Below, one piece after another: positions 23,836 to 25,993 of a stretch of 25,993 nucleotides of DNA. The stretch lies in assembly GCA_900543085.1 (NCBI GenBank), contig UQQF01000028.1, forward strand, positions 1-25,993, written 5' to 3'. Each line of letters begins with the position of its first letter. The stretch's first letter is position 1. The translations under genes were made by a program, and so were the position numbers. Source of the DNA: an uncultured Eubacteriales bacterium (GTDB taxonomy: Bacteria > Bacillota > Clostridia > Oscillospirales > Oscillospiraceae). The notes under the pieces were generated by a model. The model was not told the DNA's origin and searched no databases. It worked only from the letters and a program-made list of their open reading frames with translations.

Positions 23836-23867
23836 AAAAAACCCAATCATTTCGAGGTGTTAAAACC

Positions 23868-24725
23868 ATGGACAACTTCAACAGAGCGCAGGTGCTGGTG
23901 CAGGCGCTGCCTTATATCCAGCAGTATTGGAACCGCGTGGTCGTTATCAAGTACGGCGGGCACGCGATGGAGAACGAGGAGCTCAAGGCCAAGGTCATGG
24001 AGGACATCGTGCTGCTGCAGCTTGTCGGCGTGCGCGTGGTTCTGGTGCACGGCGGCGGGCCGGACATCAACGACGTGCTGACGAAGATGGGCGTGGAGAG
24101 CCGGTTCGTCAACGGCCTGCGCGTCACGGACAAGGCCACGGCCGACGTGGTGCAGATGGTGCTCGCCGGCAAGGTGGGCAAGAGCCTGGTCAACCTCATC
24201 GAGGCCACCGGCGGCAAGGCCATGGGCATCTGCGGCATAGACGGCCGCATGGTCGAGGCCAAGCCGCGCAACGCCGAGCTGGGCTATGTGGGTCAGATAA
24301 CCCACGTCAACATCCAGCCGATAAACGACCTGCTGGAAAAGGGCTACATCCCCGTGATCTCCAGCGTCGGCTGCGACGCGGAGGGGAACGTGTACAACAT
24401 AAACGCGGACACCATGGCCGCGCAGATCTCCGGCGCGATGGGCGCTGAGTGCCTCATCTCCATGACCGACGTGCCGGGCATCATGCTCGACCCGAACGAC
24501 AAAGACTCGCTGGTGCACGTGGCGGACATCAACGACGCCACCGACCTGTTCCGCCAGGGCGTGATAAAGGGCGGCATGATTCCCAAGGTGGAGAGCTGCA
24601 TAGAAGCGCTGCTGTGCGGCGTGCACAAGGTGTTCATACTCGACGGCCGCGTCCCGCACTCGATACTGCTCGAGATGCTCACGGACGAAGGCAGCGGAAC
24701 CATGATGGTGGGGGAGAAGAAATGA
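23868..24725 (+). CDS. argB: Acetylglutamate kinase
   Basis: ArgB phosphorylates N-acetylglutamate, the usual point of arginine feedback in the acetyl-recycling pathway. The 285-residue amino-acid-kinase-fold protein has VVVIKYGGHAM (residues 24-34), VLVHGGGPDIN (58-68), RVTDKATADVVQMVLAGKV and the C-terminal GGMIPKVESC with FILDGRVPHS. An N-terminal helix of about 23 residues precedes the first strand; such an extension is typical of arginine-sensitive hexameric enzymes. The ATG follows GAGGTG. The gene is separated from argJ by 493 bases filled with two repeat copies, and its stop overlaps the argD start (ATGA). Confidence 0.97.
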   Translation: MDNFNRAQVLVQALPYIQQYWNRVVVIKYGGHAMENEELKAKVMEDIVLLQLVGVRVVLVHGGGPDINDVLTKMGVESRFVNGLRVTDKATADVVQMVLAGKVGKSLVNLIEATGGKAMGICGIDGRMVEAKPRNAELGYVGQITHVNIQPINDLLEKGYIPVISSVGCDAEGNVYNINADTMAAQISGAMGAECLISMTDVPGIMLDPNDKDSLVHVADINDATDLFRQGVIKGGMIPKVESCIEALLCGVHKVFILDGRVPHSILLEMLTDEGSGTMMVGEKK

Positions 24726-25891
24726 CTACCAAGGAACTTGACAGCAAGTATATAGCAAACACCTACGCCCGCTTCCCGATAGTGCTCGACCACGGCAAGG
24801 GCTCGCTGGTCTGGGACACGGAGGGCAAGGAGTACATCGACATGGGCAGCGGCATCGCCGTGAACGCCTTCGGCCTGGCCGACGAGCCGTGGATAGCCGC
24901 CGTCACCGCACAGCTGGGCAAGCTGCAGCACAGCTCCAACCTCTACTACACCGAGCCGGACGCGCTGCTGGCCGAGCAGCTTTGTGAGCGTGCGGGCATG
25001 AAAAAGGTGTTCTTCGCCAACTCCGGCGCGGAGGCCAACGAGTGCGCCATCAAGTGCGCGCGCAAGTACGCCGCCGACAAGTACGGCGCAGACAAGCGCT
25101 ACAAGATAGTCACGCTCGTCAACAGCTTCCACGGCCGTACGATAACTACCCTCGCCGCCACGGGTCAGGACGAGCTGCACCAGGACTTCCAGCCGCTCAC
25201 GGACGGCTTCCTCTACACCCCGGCCAACGACTGCGCCGCGCTCAAGGCGCTCGTCGAGAGCGACGACGCCATCGCGGCCATCATGTTCGAGCTGGTCCAG
25301 GGCGAGGGCGGCGTCACGCCGCTCACAAAGGAGTTCGTGGACTGCATCTCCGAAATCTGCGCCGAACGCGACATACTCATGGTCTGCGACGAAGTCCAGA
25401 CCGGCAACGGCCGCACCGGCTCGCTGTACGCGTGGATGCAGTACGGCATAGCCCCGGATATTATGTCAACCGCTAAAGGCCTCGGCGGCGGGCTGCCGAT
25501 AGGCGCGTGCCTGTTCGGCGAGAAGACCGAGCACACCCTGACCGCCGGAACGCACGGCTCCACCTTCGGCGGCAACCCTGCGGTCTGCGCCGGCGCGCTG
25601 AACATACTCTCGCGCATAGACGACGCGCTGCTCGCCGAGGTCAAGGCCAAGAGCGAGTACATCAAGCGCGCTCTCGACGGCGCCCCCGGCGTCGAGAGCG
25701 TGGCCGGGCTGGGCCTTATGCTGGGCATCAAGACCGTCAAGCCCCTGAACGACGTGGTCGCCGCCTGCCGCGAAAACGGCGTGCTGGTGCTCACCGCACA
25801 CGGCAAAATGCGCCTGCTCCCGGCGCTGAATATACCGATGGAGTTGGTGGAAAACGCCATCGGCGTTATTAAGAGTTGTTGTGCCTGCTGA
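24722..25891 (+). CDS. argD: Acetylornithine aminotransferase
   Basis: ArgD is the pyridoxal-phosphate enzyme that converts N-acetylglutamate semialdehyde to N-acetylornithine using glutamate. The 389-residue class III aminotransferase has ANSGAEANECAIK (residues 99-111), NSFHGRT (134-140), the cofactor Asp223 in VCDEVQTGNGRTG and the Schiff-base Lys252 in STAKGLGGGLP, then THGSTFGGNP. It starts four bases inside argB, with AGAAGAAATGAC providing little ribosome site, so coupling to argB is likely. It ends in an unusual Cys-rich tail (KSCCAC). A related role in lysine or GABA metabolism is possible for the family, but the context favours arginine. Confidence 0.95.
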   Translation: MTTKELDSKYIANTYARFPIVLDHGKGSLVWDTEGKEYIDMGSGIAVNAFGLADEPWIAAVTAQLGKLQHSSNLYYTEPDALLAEQLCERAGMKKVFFANSGAEANECAIKCARKYAADKYGADKRYKIVTLVNSFHGRTITTLAATGQDELHQDFQPLTDGFLYTPANDCAALKALVESDDAIAAIMFELVQGEGGVTPLTKEFVDCISEICAERDILMVCDEVQTGNGRTGSLYAWMQYGIAPDIMSTAKGLGGGLPIGACLFGEKTEHTLTAGTHGSTFGGNPAVCAGALNILSRIDDALLAEVKAKSEYIKRALDGAPGVESVAGLGLMLGIKTVKPLNDVVAACRENGVLVLTAHGKMRLLPALNIPMELVENAIGVIKSCCAC

Positions 25892-25919
25892 TATAGCGGG
25901 ACAGCGCCCCGCCACTTTC

Positions 25920-25993
25920 CTGAGGGATTTCTTTTTGTGGCGACAAAAAGAAACCCCTCAGACTCCAAAGAGAAAAACGCTTTTTGGGTTGGG
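25920..25993 (-). repeat. Structured dispersed repeat, copy 4 (cut by the window end)
   Basis: Positions 25920-25983 are identical to 23407-23470 of copy 2, covering hairpin H1 (25920-25961) and the adjoining CTCCAAAGAGAAAAACGC. After that the sequence differs (TTGGGTTGGG). The copy reads on the minus strand and starts 28 bases after argD; a weak GCGGG/CCCGC pair (25896-25912) lies between. The rest is outside the window. Confidence 0.85.

Noticed and set aside
1..25993. CRISPR array, insertion sequence or phage element
   Set aside because: The four repeats are long, far apart, in both orientations and without regular spacers; no transposase, integrase or phage gene is encoded, and no terminal direct repeats could be identified.

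Overview
The window reads as chromosomal DNA of a GC-rich member of the Bacillota, class Clostridia, probably a gut Oscillospiraceae-type anaerobe. This is inferred from gene content: MurT/GatD, a DegV/FakB protein, split transketolase, GlpP antiterminator, Firmicutes-type CydDC, and an arginine cluster with ArgJ and ArgR-type operators. AGGAGG-type ribosome sites and SigA-like promoters with 17-base spacers fit. Isoleucine is very often written ATA although the DNA is GC-rich. I see no rRNA, tRNA, CRISPR array, insertion sequence or phage gene; the species was not determined.

Layout. 1-265: copy 1 of a structured dispersed repeat, acting as leader of murT-gatD (266-2346, peptidoglycan amidation), which ends at a terminator pair shared with the convergent degV (2449-3324, minus). 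3325-3535: divergent promoters. 3536-5320: split transketolase. 5321-5603: promoter plus a leader terminator in front of glpP-glpK (5604-7719), followed by a lower-GC membrane hydrolase gene (7738-9585). 9707-11548: a glycerol-1-phosphate dehydrogenase-like gene and a LOG-family nucleotide hydrolase. 11616-13989 (minus): a lipoprotein metallophosphatase (CapA type) and an RlmI-type rRNA methyltransferase. 14138-18273: a tight operon of two CydDC-type ABC half-transporters, a YgbA-like cysteine-rich protein and a YbaN/DUF454 membrane protein. 18339-25891: arginine biosynthesis, argG-argH-argC-argJ, a pair of repeats, then argB-argD.

Working together. ArgJ, ArgB, ArgC and ArgD make ornithine from glutamate by the acetyl-recycling route; ArgG and ArgH turn citrulline into arginine. 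Ornithine carbamoyltransferase and carbamoyl-phosphate synthase are not here. Three operator-like palindromes lie before argG, one on the -35 region of a near-consensus promoter. GlpP probably controls its own transcript through the leader terminator.

The most unusual signal is a dispersed repeat of about 200-250 bases, seen four times (1-243 plus; 23407-23602 minus; about 23621-23835 plus; 25920-25993 minus, cut by the window end). Every copy carries a 42-base hairpin. A diverged copy keeps the hairpin through paired substitutions. The two plus copies carry two further GC-rich hairpins and end just upstream of a gene start (murT, argB). Two copies stand head to head and split the arginine cluster. 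I do not recognise this element as a named family.
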